NCBI GenBank assembly: GCA_037074615.1
Contig: CM073547.1
Location: 1,612,001-1,676,000, forward strand
From: Leucaena leucocephala
Lineage: Eukaryota; Streptophyta; Magnoliopsida; Fabales; Fabaceae
Length of the DNA stretch: 64,000 nucleotides
Reading direction: 5' to 3'
Shown: positions 12,301 to 22,633 of the stretch, piece after piece
How the letters are laid out: every line of letters begins with the position of its first letter
Numbering within the stretch: the first letter of the stretch is position 1
Made by a program: the position numbers and the translations under genes
The notes under the pieces: generated by a model
What the model was told of the DNA's origin: nothing
What the model saw: only the letters and a program-made list of their open reading frames with translations
Database searches by the model: none

Positions 12301-13684
12301 TAACATGTGCATCTAGTTTGCTGATGTGTTGTTTCTAACAGGATTTCCTCAGAGATGAAGCATATCCCTTGCTGGAAGGGTGTGTATCATTTTTATTGAG
12401 CTGGCTGATTCAAGGCAATGAAGGATATTTAGAAACTAATCCTTCAACATCCCCAGAACATATGTTTATTGCTCCCAATGGCGAGCCTGCTTGTGTGAGC
12501 CGATCATCAACAATGGACATAGCAATCATAAAAGAAGTTCTCTCCATATTCCTCTCTGCGGCTAAGGTAAACTTGCTTGAAGCATACAAAACAGTTGACT
12601 TCATCTACAACAAAATTGTATTTATGCTTTAGTGGGCTTGCTAACAGATTTTAGGAATAGACGAGGATCCTCTTATTGAACGAGCCCGAAAAGCTCAACA
12701 AAGGCTACGCCCATTTAAGATTGATAGCGATGGTTGCATAATGGAATGGGTATGTCACAAGCTTGAAATCTGTAGGAGTCACGTTGCTTTAATTTTATAA
12801 GCAAAACTCAAAGGCTAGATAATGAGTCTGCCACGTAATGCAGGCGAAGATTTTCCAGGATCCAGAAGTGCATCACCGGCACCTTTCTCATTTGTTTGGT
12901 CTATTCCCAGGGCATACCATTTCTTATGAGGAAAGTCCCATGGACCTGCTTGAAGCTGCGGAGAAGAGCCTGTATAAACGAGGCTAGCATAAGTTGCATG
13001 ATTTGGCTACATTATATGATAGAGCTTGGAATGAATAAGCTTTGTTAATTAGATGTAGATTTCATTATTTGAAACAGGAGAAGAAGGTCCGGGATGGTCG
13101 ATCGTATGGAAAGCTGCTTGCTGGGCACGGCTACGCAACAGTTCCAATGCATATAAGATGATCAAGCGTTTGTTCAGGTTGGTAGATCCTAATGAAGGGG
13201 TTTCATTTGAAGGAGGACTATATACCAACTTATTTGCTGCTCACCCACCATTTCAGATTGATGCCAACTTTGGGTAACTTGTGGAACTCATGAATTTCAA
13301 TTTCAACCTTTATGTACATGTTAGATTTTTGTCAAACTGATTGATCGTGGATACTTGTGGAGCAGTTTTACAGCAGCAATTGCAGAAATGCTTGTACAGA
13401 GCACATTAGAAGATCTTTTCATACTTCCTGCACTTCCTCAGGAGAAATGGCCAAATGGGTCGGTGGAAGGTTTGAATGCTCGTGGAGGAATAACGGTTAG
13501 CATATGGTGGAGAGGAGGGAATCTTGAGAGGTTTCGTGTTTTGTGGAATCATCATCAAGGCATTATCCAAATTCACTACAGAGGGGCCATGGTCGCTGCC
13601 GCAAACTTCTGGCCTGACGTCCCTTATACGTTCGATGGACAGTTGAACCCAGTCTCACAAAACGATGAGCTTATTGTATTCTAA
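9363..13684 (+). CDS. GH95 alpha-L-fucosidase 2-like, tandem copy 2
   Basis: Exons: 9363-9510, 9608-9753, 10395-11311, 11591-11723, 11905-12063, 12342-12566, 12648-12749, 12844-12982, 13078-13273 and 13366-13684. Exon lengths match copy 1 except exon 3 (+15 bp) and exon 10 (+12 bp); the product is 827 aa. The inferred catalytic positions are kept (N410 and N412 in LNINLEMNYWP, E540 in SPEH, D718 in QIDANFG), so the enzyme looks competent. Intron 8 starts GC instead of GT (12983-12984), while the paralogue has GT. Exon 2 and the last 150 bp of exon 10 differ strongly from copy 1, whereas exon 9 differs at one base in 196. The C-terminus reads NDELIVF, unlike SQVPEN in copy 1. Intron 5 carries a palindromic TA/CATA tract at about 12250-12290. 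As in copy 1, no signal peptide is visible. Confidence 0.92.
12983..13077 (+). other. GC-AG intron 8 of fucosidase copy 2
   Basis: The junction is AAACGAG/GCTAGC and the acceptor GAAACAG/GAGAAG. Copy 1 has AAACGAG/GTTAGC at the matching site (7551/7552). The exon phase (139 bp, one base over) is the same in both copies, so the GC donor is required to keep KRGEEGPGW in frame. Confidence 0.8.
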
Positions 13685-14256
13685 CACACGCTTTTTATAG
13701 AAATATAGACATATCTAGATTCAATAAGAGATTATAAGAGCACATTCCAATTGTTGGGTCATAATTCATAACATCAGGTGTGAGAGTTAATAATAGGATA
13801 TAAGAAGATTATACAAATCATTTTATATAAAAAGGAAATTCAGTTAATTATACAGAGAGACATTAAAGTTACAAGATTATTGCATTAAGATTTTGGTTTT
13901 TTTTTTAACCTTTTTAGCAATGACAAATACAAAGAGGGGCAAGTAAAGATTTTGGTTCAACCATCCATCCATGTAGTTGCTTCTTGACTTCTTTTTTTTC
14001 TTTTGAATAGCAACAGAAAGTTTATATAAGTTGAGTCTCAACTCTCAAGAATTCATCAGAATAAGATCTCCACGTAGATTTGAATATAGTCAAACAGCTA
14101 AGATAGGGTGTTGACTTCTTGAGGTGAGCAATCCAAAACGACATCGCTTCATACCATCGCTAAACCCTCGCAAAGCCCTCAGCCTCAATCCCTGGTTCTA
14201 TTCTACCCTCGCCTCCTCCGAGATTGATTCATTTCAGTACTCGGCATTAGTCAGAA
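13685..14256. other. 3' flank of fucosidase copy 2 and 5' flank of the NFD6-like gene
   Basis: The duplication ends near 14045. Beyond it comes the leader of the next gene, with a telo-box-like TAAACCCTCG at 14161-14170, common in promoters of plant housekeeping and mitochondrial genes. No other gene is seen. Confidence 0.55.
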
Positions 14257-15002
14257 ATGGCTTGTCGCTCTGGATCTCTGTCTCGCTCATTGATGAGCAC
14301 AGCTAGGGCTTCGCTCCGTCCCTCGCCACCGTCTCCCCTTCCCCGTCTTCGGCCGCCGCCACTTACCGCCCCTCCCCTTCAGTCCCGCCGCTTTTCCTTG
14401 GGCACTTCTAGGTACCATTCCTTATTTGATAACCTTGTGCAACTTACTAGCTCCCATTTTCCTGTTTAGTTTTGAAATGTAGTGCGTAAACAATGCCTAA
14501 TCATGGACGATTCAGTTAAAAGTATTCTGTTTTTCTAGTTCCAATTTCAGGAATTACTTAGGATTCATTCAATTGATGGCTTAAAAAGTGATGTGGTGTA
14601 CAAGAATGAAGTTTTAAACTGAGGTTCAGCAGTTGTTTTGTCTTTTGTCTCTAAATTATCCACCATGCAGAACTCTTCTGTTTTCTAATTCTACGTGCTT
14701 AACTTCTGTTTCATAATCATAATCTGCCAAATCTGTTTAGGCCAAGAAACAAAGGGGAAACATAAACTCGTTCTTCATTTTCTTATGATAGAATTACTCG
14801 CAAAAATGCGTGATTATGTTATGATTATCACTTTTTTCCATTGACGTGTAGGAGCTTGGGGGAATTGGGATGCACACAATCTCTTTTACCACTGCATAAT
14901 ACAATGGCTGGTCCCTGTCTCACATCGCACTTTGCTGTCAGCGCACGGGCTTTTTGCGAGCTGTCCCATGGTACCTTCCACCGATCTTGTCAAGATCGCT
15001 AG
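14257..15002 (+). CDS. NFD6-like small mitochondrial protein
   Basis: Exon 1 is 14257-14411 and exon 2 is 14852-15002, giving 101 aa. ATG at 14257 opens MACRSGSLSRSLMSTARASL, an Arg/Ser-rich presequence with RRFSLGTSR before the junction, as expected for mitochondrial import. Exon 2 reads RSLGELGCTQSLLPLHNT, then HFAVSARAF and SHGTFHRSCQDR, matching the small plant family around NUCLEAR FUSION DEFECTIVE 6 (needed for polar nuclear fusion in the female gametophyte; biochemical role unknown). There is a choice at the end: a donor inside exon 2 (CATG/GTACC, 14970/14971) can pair with CTGCAG/GTACC at 16610/16611, which changes the end to SHGT and a TGA at 16616-16618 (93 aa). Family assignment is from memory of the conserved core and is moderately sure. 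Confidence 0.72.
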
Positions 15003-15734
15003 TAGTTTCTTTGTGAGTCTTGCTGTTACTAGGACACATGAAAGAAATTCTTCTATTTTTCCTTTTTCCCGTGGCCCCTCAACTGCTCTAGAGGATCGGA
15101 ATTGTAGGACGTAGGCCTAAGGATTAGTAAGTGCTGAATTGCTCGTTCTGAGTGATAAACTGGTTAGACCTAAGATGTGTGTCAGACTATCTCGCTTGGT
15201 TGATAAGGTATTAAGATTCAAATTTATAGGTAGGAATGGAAAAGATGGGTGATGCGCAAGGACATGGATCATCCAATGGCATGGGAAGAATGCTGCATAG
15301 TGCATAGTAGGTTCTTTGTTCCTATACTAAGTTATAAATTTCATATTATTTATTTTCACTTTGAGTCTTATATAAGTGAGTCATTGATGATGCTTGGAGA
15401 TGAAGTGAGGCACTGGTTAAATTTTCCTAGACATCTAAGCATCTCCTGTAGTAAATTTTATTTTAATGAGGCTTCAAGCCTTCAACAATCTATTGCATGC
15501 TGTTTGTTGTTACACAATCTAACATATATGAAACCATGTTTTCCCTGATCTTCTGTTTCCTTTTGCAAGCTTTTCATGTTTTCTTAGTCCATTACAAAGT
15601 TATAGGCTTTATCCTAGTTTCTACTATTCTGGAAATTCTTTGACTAAAAATTTCGAGACTCGTTGGTTTCTTTCAATATGAAATATGGAGGCTGGGCACA
15701 TGAACAAAAAGTCAAGGTGAAGTCCATGGTTTTG

Positions 15735-15794
15735 ACCAGTTGTATTGTTACTTACTATGGGTTTACCAGTTGTATTGTTACTTACTATGGGTTT
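15735..15794 (+). repeat. 30-bp tandem repeat, two copies
   Basis: ACCAGTTGTATTGTTACTTA and the ten bases after it occur twice head to tail with no difference between copies. A perfect duplication implies a recent event. Confidence 0.9.
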
Positions 15795-16205
15795 AATTCA
15801 TTCATCTCAGAGGTGGTCCTGACTCGTGACTTTGGTTCTGAATCCTGATTGAATGTTATCATTGACCACTTTAAAACGACCTTGACAACACTCCAAACCG
15901 TTCCCTTTGAAAGACATGAGCTTTTTGTGCCAAACAGTTGGTGTAGTTGCTCCCTGTATGAATTTCCTTCTAGGAAGAAAATTTGAAAGCTTAAAAAAAC
16001 TGCAGCATGGTTGTAAAATGTTTTATTCTGTTCATTCCTTGGGAGTATGGTTTAAATCTTATACAGTACTCTTAATGTTACTATACTATCAAAGTTGCTT
16101 TCTCCTGTTTTGATTCTTCGGAATGGTTAATTGCACTCTTGAGTGGAAATACTGGTTGGATGCTATTGCTATGCTTATAGACTTTATGGGTTCAATATAA
16201 AATAA

Positions 16206-16408
16206 GGGCCCATTTGTTTTAGGCTAGGAAAAAAAGTGATTTCGGTTGATTAAATATAATGGAGTTGATAGGGTAAAGATGGCCAATTAGCTTATCAAAA
16301 TAAGCTAGAAGTAGATTAATTTTAACCCATCCCCCATCTTAACCCTCATAACTCTTTCATATTTAATCAACTAAAATCATTTTTTCTTAATTTTAAACAA
16401 ACAGGCCC
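16206..16408. mobile_element. Tourist-like MITE (PIF/Harbinger type), 203 bp
   Basis: The left end is GGGCCCATTTGTTTTAGG; the right end, reverse-complemented, is GGGCCTGTTTGTTTAAAA. Similarity continues inward for about 50 bp on each side, through TGATTTCGGTTGATTAAATA on the left. The element is flanked by the trinucleotide TAA on both sides (16203-16205 and 16409-16411), the target duplication expected of PIF/Harbinger MITEs. It has no coding capacity. Confidence 0.82.
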
Positions 16409-16618
16409 TAAATCTCATGCGTGGCTGGAGTGCTGCAAGTTTTTAGAATTTACCCATTTTTTATGTACTTATTCAATTGGGATAAACCTGATGCTGGGTT
16501 CAAATTTAGTGGGGCTTTCTAAAATTATGATGCTGCTTACCACGTGTGTCCCAATATTTATTCAGTTTTTGTACTTTCCCCCCTTTTTTCATTTTTTTTT
16601 TTATCTGCAGGTACCTGA

Positions 16619-17600
16619 GGGAGCTGTTGGATCTGCATAGCTTGTTCAAGAATATCAAGTGACGATTTAAAGGGTGGTGTTATGTGGGAAGTCGTTTAGT
16701 TAGGGGGCAAAAAAACTTATGTAGGAATCCTGATTCCTGATTGAAACTTTTTGGTTATGCAGTTTCGAGTTCGAGGGAGGTTCTACTTCCTATTTCTGAT
16801 TTGTGTTCTTTATTGATTCTTGTATCCGCTCCTTTGGTTCAATGCTATACTTGTTTCATGTTTCATTTCACTATTCGGGAATAATATGATTTTCTTAGGG
16901 CTCCATCTGAGGAGAATTCAGGATTTTGATAACGGCGCAACAGAAACTAACTTGTGTTTGGTTTAAAGTATAATTTTTGTTGTGTTTCTAAATTTAAATC
17001 ATAAAATATATTTGTTAGTAAAAATTTTATTAAAAGAATTAACGGTGCATATAAAAATTTGAAAATAAGGTAATTAGATATTAATTAGTTTATTCATACA
17101 TAATTCTTCGTTTAAATTGGGGGCGTTAAATTTTTAGGAAATCAAATCCTATTACTGTTTATTATCTTTTTTGTGAATTGACAAACGATAAAAACATTGT
17201 ACCTAACAACCTATATTATCTTTTCTGATTGTCTATTTATTGGAATGAATGTCGGCACTCCCTCTAATAACTCATACTCTGGGATGCTATAGGAGTTAAA
17301 AATCAACACTCCTTTTAAGAACTTGATTGTGTTGGTTTTTTTTACAACAAAAGTTTATGTGAGATAGATTTTAAGAGCTTATTAGGGTTAGGTATATTTT
17401 GAGGCTTAATAAACATTTATAGAGTATTTATAAATTGTCTATTAATAAAATTTTTATAATTTTATAAATTTTTTATTAATTAGATTAATTTTTATTGATA
17501 AGATAATGTTGGAAGATGTTGATTTTAGAGTACAGATTCTAGCATTGGTCCATGTTTTTCGTATCTGTAATTTTGTTTTTGATACAATCCTATCTGTAAT
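16619..17600. other. 3' UTR of the NFD6-like gene, then AT-rich DNA
   Basis: The part to about 16900 reads like an untranslated 3' exon. The rest is AT-rich without recognisable genes. Confidence 0.45.
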
Positions 17601-17616
17601 TATTCCTTTATTATAT

Positions 17617-17805
17617 ATATATTTTTTATTGTCTACTCGATCTACTAGAGCTTTGCTCCTACTATATCTAGATTTGACCTGCGTCACGCATCTAGCTATG
17701 GTAGGTGAGTCTCCTATCGGGAATTTTTTGTATACGCCAAGACTCGAACTCGAAACTTCACTTAAGTGATATCGAACTAATTATCACTCAGATTAATCCT
17801 ATTAA
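17617..17805 (-). mobile_element. tRNA-derived SINE, copy A, with 16-bp target duplication
   Basis: On the minus strand it reads from an A-box-like TAATCTGAGTGATAATTAG to a B-box-like GAGTTCGAGTC about 40 bases later, then a tRNA-unrelated body (TAGGAGACTCACCTACCATAGC) and an A-rich tail (CAATAAAAAATATATA). TATTCCTTTATTATAT flanks it exactly at 17601-17616 and 17806-17821. Two boxes, an A-rich tail and a long target duplication are the signature of a SINE inserted by target-primed reverse transcription. Related copies are at 31757-31900 and 43700-43884. Confidence 0.8.
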
Positions 17806-18792
17806 TATTCCTTTATTATATTGATAACAAGGAATATAATCACCAATATGAACTCAATCAAATTTTACTTCATCTTTTTCATCTCATTTCTTGTTTAAAA
17901 TATCTAGTTGGGTCGGATTAGTCCTGTTTAGTTTTAAAATTTAAGATCCTCTCAAGAACAAGATGAATGAAAGTAAGATAAAGATAACGAATCTCCCCTT
18001 TAATATATAGGTTCTACCTCTATCTTTCTCCTTACCTGTAGGACTGAGGAATTAGAAATTATTCCCAAAAATAACATATAAATTCAACTAGAGTGAAAAT
18101 ATTCCAAATCAAATAATTAATGGAGACAGGGGTATTTTCATAGAGAGAGAAATAGAAGTACTTCCACACAAAAATTAAAAGTAAAAAAATAAATTATTTT
18201 TATTGAAGAGATTACAAATGATATTATAATATTTTAATATGATTTTACTATTGTATTTTTACTAAATTGTTGCGTTAAAAATGCCAATCGATAGGAATAA
18301 TTCAAACAACAAATATCTATGCCTTTTTCAGCCGTAGCTATAACTCATTATTCATTATGCTCTTTCTCAGTCAAGCACTTTCCACCTCTGACATATACTA
18401 TAACAAACTTATTTGAATGTAGCCTATGAAAAACAAATTAGGATAAGTTTAACCAAAAAAATATATTCTTTTATTTAAAAACATAATTTAAAATTCCAAA
18501 TCATAGACAATTACGTTAAGTTATTTTAAATTTAAAGTTATTCTAAAAAGAATAAAGAAAATTAAAATCTGAACAGAGATAGCTCAAAGATATTTTAATT
18601 TTTTTTTCAAGCGGTTTCTCGACGACCATTGAAAGAGATAAAACCAAAGTAAAGCCGGCCCTGAAAGCTCTTATCCCACAGTAGATATCCACTGCTCGCT
18701 ACTAAAGCTTGAAAAGGAACACAAGAGAGAGCCCCAACATGAAGACACCTATATAGATATTCTCTGCCTCCAACTCAAACACTACTTCAAAA

Positions 18793-18897
18793 ATGGCAAG
18801 ACACCATCGAATGCCACTTCCCACTTTTATCACCATTATTGACAATATTGAGGGTTGCACTCCCACCCCACGAACATTTCATATCAGAAAGCAATGA
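18793..18897 (+). other. 34-codon ORF behind a TATA box, doubtful
   Basis: CTATATAGAT at 18749-18758 lies about 40 bases ahead of AAAAATGGC, a near-ideal plant start context. The frame opens MARHHRMPLPTF, closes at TGA 18895-18897 and contains two Cys/Pro-poor halves without recognisable motifs. There is no signal peptide and no known family. It may be chance or the head of a decayed gene. Confidence 0.18.
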
Positions 18898-19095
18898 AAT
18901 GTCCAAACCCACCAAATATTTTCCTTTGTTCATTGTCAATGGAGGACATGGAACTTATAGGGGAATGCCATGTTTACCATACTTTGATCTACCATCTGTG
19001 TGTGTACACTCACACATACATATGTTTATAATTTTTTATTGTGCGCGCGTGTGATATAATAAGTGGGATAAGGCTGTTTCTTCTTCTTCTTCTTT

Positions 19096-19175
19096 TGTGT
19101 GATATAATAAGAACTCATCAATCTTAAAGAATGAATGTGTGATATAATAAGAACTCATCAATCTTAAAGAATGAA
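19096..19175 (+). repeat. 40-bp tandem repeat, two copies plus a partial
   Basis: The unit starts TGTGTGATATAATAAGAACT. Two perfect copies lie head to tail, and a partial third start (TGTGATATAATAAG) lies 48 bases upstream, near 19050. Confidence 0.9.
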
Positions 19176-20003
19176 TTGATAACATGTTAGCTCATTGGCA
19201 GGGCATTATATCTTTAAGGGGACACATTTTATGCAATCATGTGCACGTAATGGGTGCTAAACTTTATAAAGTGCATGTCCTCCTTAAAAGTTCAATTTAC
19301 AGTAGTGGATATCATAGTATCTTCAAAAATTTTAAAGAATTCGAGTATAAAGTTCGGTGGTAAAACCTTAAAACTCTGGACCTACACTTAAGTCTGGTCA
19401 AATGCTACTCATGAATAATTGAAATTTAAAAGTTGGGAAATAAACAAAATGTCATTCATGTATCAGTGGCCTAAGTGGATAAACATGGAGACTCCATCTT
19501 AAGACCTGTCATGTCCACCCTACTCACAAAAAAAGATCAGCAGAAAAATTTGTTGAATGATATGTGAGAAGCACGTATGGCAGGCAGTTCAAATAAATTG
19601 TGATTTGATTTTGACAATGGATGGAAATGTTTTACTACTTGTATCTTACTAAGAGAACTGTGTGAGGATAAATTGGGAAAAAGAAGAAGGATGAAACTGG
19701 AGAATCCTAAGATTGACATGGGCAACAGTGAAGCAGTGAAGCTCATATAAGCATTGTTCCCTGGAGCACCAAGCATCACTACGTGGGGTCATTGATTATT
19801 TTGAGATAAACTAAACCAAAAAAAAAAAAAAACACCCGATTTTACTTCCTTTACACTATGATACCCCCATCCATTTATCTCTCTCTGCTTTGATCTAACC
19901 TTCAAAAGGGATTCCACTAAGCATTTCCTTATATTCCACTCCCTTTGGAAGTTTCTAGTTTCAAACTCGAAACTCATCATTTGGGATTTTGAGAGATACC
20001 AAA

Positions 20004-20561
20004 ATGATCATTCAGGGAGACGAAAGAACTTCCATAACAACCAAGGAACAAGCAAGTGAAAATGAAGATCCTGAAGAGTGGTTAAAGCTGGACCTGAGCT
20101 TAGGAGGCAAAACTACAAACCTCTCTATAGCGGGAGACCCAGATTCTCAACCATCAAAATCAGCAGCTACAAAAGTTTTCTCCTGCAACTTCTGCATGAG
20201 GAAGTTCTTTAGTTCACAAGCATTAGGGGGTCATCAGAACGCACACAAAAGGGAAAGAGGAGCAGTAAGAAGATACCAGTCTCAGAAGCTGATGATGACG
20301 ATGGGATCTTCCATCAACTCGCCATTTCATCGAACGCTTGGTGTGCAGCCCCATTCACTCGTACACAAACCATCATCAAGATGGGGAGGGACCACTATAA
20401 TGGCATCGAGCTTTCAAGAACTAACAATGGCATGGGCTTCACCTTTCATGGTTGAGGATCAAAAGGATCTGGTGTGGCCAGGAAGCTTTCGTTTGGATCC
20501 ACCAGAGCAAGAAGAGGCACCACAAGAATCGGTCGAGCTTGATTTAGACCTCAGCCTCTGA
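20004..20561 (+). CDS. C2H2 zinc-finger protein with one QALGGH finger and EAR motifs
   Basis: A single exon encodes 185 aa. ATG at 20004 is preferred over an in-frame TTG 15 bases upstream. One zinc finger spans residues 61-81 (C61, C64, H77, H81) and contains the plant QALGGH helix; FSCNFCMRKF and HQNAHKRER flank it. Two DLSL-type EAR motifs are present, LKLDLSLGG at residues 27-35 and LDLDLSL at the extreme C-terminus, the positions used by the ZFP1/3/4/7 group to recruit TOPLESS co-repressors. The likely role is a nuclear transcriptional repressor in development or hormone response; the exact orthologue cannot be told. Intronless structure and length fit the group. Confidence 0.9.
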   Translation: MIIQGDERTSITTKEQASENEDPEEWLKLDLSLGGKTTNLSIAGDPDSQPSKSAATKVFSCNFCMRKFFSSQALGGHQNAHKRERGAVRRYQSQKLMMTMGSSINSPFHRTLGVQPHSLVHKPSSRWGGTTIMASSFQELTMAWASPFMVEDQKDLVWPGSFRLDPPEQEEAPQESVELDLDLSL

Positions 20562-22633
20562 CAGATTTTTCAGGCTGAAAAGATTGGCTCGTGAATTTAA
20601 GCTGAAAGCTGAAACAAACACAGGCAGGAGACCCATGACAACGAAGAAATCAGTACTTCTCCTTATGATGGTTCTACGTAGGTGATGCTGTAAGATTTAT
20701 ATACTTTGTTCTACTTATCCACGTTATAACTCCAAACTTGAAAATCCAATTTTCTCTAATTCAGCCATGATCATACGATAATGCGAAGAGATAAATAAAC
20801 TAAATATTCATTCGTCCATCTAATTCACCTTCAAATGGATGAACTAAAGAAGAAGAAAAACTAACCACGGATCGTGGGGTAACGGTAGAAGTTGCGAGTT
20901 GTTCTCCTTTTTTTCACCCCCCCAATCAAGAGATGACAGCTCAAATCTCTGCTTCCATGTAAAAATGCAACTGTAAAAACAAAATTATAGTTATATTTTA
21001 TAGTGACATAAATTATTACTAAAAATTAAGTAAATTACAGTTGATAGTTATCCAGTTTTAAAAGTATTATTCTACTTTCTTAATATAGGATGCAACTTTT
21101 CATGCTATTCATGACATATTTGGGAGACTCCAGGTATTGCAATGCTAGTATACATCCTTGTTCCTTTTTAGGTTCCCCCCACATCTCTTTTTACTACTTG
21201 AAGATCAGAGTACATCAATGAGAAAATAATTGAATAATATGAAAATGTAAAAAAAATATTGAAATTTAGCTGAATTCATTTTTATGCATTGTGAGAAATC
21301 ACCATAAGTATTGCAAAAGAAAATAAAGAAAGAAACTTGGGTTGTGTGCACGATCCTCATGAGTCATGCTGCTTGGATAAAATGAATGAATTTGGAGTAA
21401 AATCTAATTAAAGGGACCTTTAGAAAAATGATCTTTCTTTCTTTTCTTTTCTTTTTTGGCTGCTTAAAGAAAATGTTCTTTCAGCTATAATGACAGGCAA
21501 TTAATGTTAATTACACTAGTTGTGACAGATTTGTGAATAAAGATAAATAATTGAAGAAATTAATAAGGAAAGGAAAGGAACTCATTCAATGGAGTCCACC
21601 TTTTTTTTTGGGTCAATATCTGTTAGTGATGGTCTAATTTTGAGAAAAATGATTAAAATGAGTTTTAGTAAGTTATATATGAGATATCGAATTTAAATAT
21701 ATAAATACAAAAAAATATTTTTAAAAAAATTGTCATCAATTGAAACTGATAATGTTCAAATATATCTCAATTTTATGATGATATCTAAAGCAAAAATTGA
21801 CTCACCCAATAGTTTCATTTCCTTCAAGTGTTGTCTTTTGGTTTCATGCAAATGAACAAACCGACAAATTTATGAGCTTGACACCACTTCCAATTCCAAC
21901 CTTCCATTTTGGCAAAAATAGAATAAGCCCTTCAACGTAATATAACGTCTGAAAAAGAATTCTTTTCTTTTCCGTTTGAAATAGCTTTCTTCCCACAACG
22001 CAAACTTACTCGTTTCATGAGCTCAACAAATGCAGGAAAACATAAGCACTCCAATTCCAATTATTGGCTCTCCACGCTTTATGACCAAATATATAACACA
22101 AAACAGAACATGTATATTATACACACACATATATATAAACACGCAAAGTTGTGATAATTTGTTTCCCAAGAACATGCAACCAGGATGACCTAGTGAATGC
22201 AAAATCTGCTGCAATCATTTACTAGGGAAGATTGAATATCATGAATCTATTATGGCAATAAATGCTTGAAGTATACAACTAAGCTGTCTACGTATTCATT
22301 TATCTTACCTTCTGCAATGAAAGTCAACCCCCTGCCTCAATTTAGGTGAGGGAAAGACCTTTTGGGAATTGAAGGTCTACACAAGGAAAATTTGAAAGAA
22401 AAAAAAAGAAAATAGAAGACTATCGAGAGTGTTTTCAGGAGGGGGCATGCTAGAATTGAACCTTCTTAATGTGAATTTATGAAAATCATCAAATAAATTT
22501 CAAATGGCACACTTTTTGACATTGCCGTGATCAACAGTTAGTAAATCCATCTTACAGGATCTCAATCTAGCAATGGATCACTTAAAATTTGTTGTCCAAG
22601 GCTCCGGTCAAGATCAATTTCTCAATATGAAAT
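20562..22633. other. Intergenic DNA between convergent genes
   Basis: It holds the 3' flanks of the zinc-finger gene (plus) and the PHD-homeodomain gene (minus). The sequence is AT-rich with short microsatellites (TTTCTTTTC near 21435, CA/TA near 22120). No gene is seen. Confidence 0.5.

Larger units (their letters stand above)
8961..14045 (+). repeat. Tandem duplication, unit 2
   Basis: Direct repeat of unit 1 (3472-8740) starting at TGTTGAATAACAGAACAT. Gene order and all ten exons are conserved. Differences include a longer intron 5 (278 versus 118 bp), a shorter intron 3 (279 versus 561 bp) and a deletion in the 3' flank between AAAGAGGGGCAAG and GGTTCAACCATCCATC. Confidence 0.8.
15003..16610. 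other. Alternative intron or 3' region of the NFD6-like gene
   Basis: No independent gene is seen. It contains a 30-bp direct repeat (15735-15794) and a 203-bp MITE (16206-16408). The pyrimidine-rich stretch ahead of CTGCAG at 16605-16610 is a good acceptor and supports this segment being spliced out in at least some transcripts. Confidence 0.5.
17822..20003. other. Intergenic DNA upstream of the zinc-finger gene
   Basis: Mostly AT-rich. It includes a possible small transcription unit at 18749-18897 and a 40-bp tandem repeat at 19096-19175. The last 150 bases form the leader of the zinc-finger gene, with a CTCTCTCTG pyrimidine tract near 19880. Confidence 0.5.

Noticed and set aside
17740..17760. 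B-box-like GTTCGAGTC suggesting a tRNA gene.
   Set aside because: The segment cannot fold as a complete cloverleaf as far as I can see, and it is part of a dispersed SINE with an A-rich tail and target duplication.
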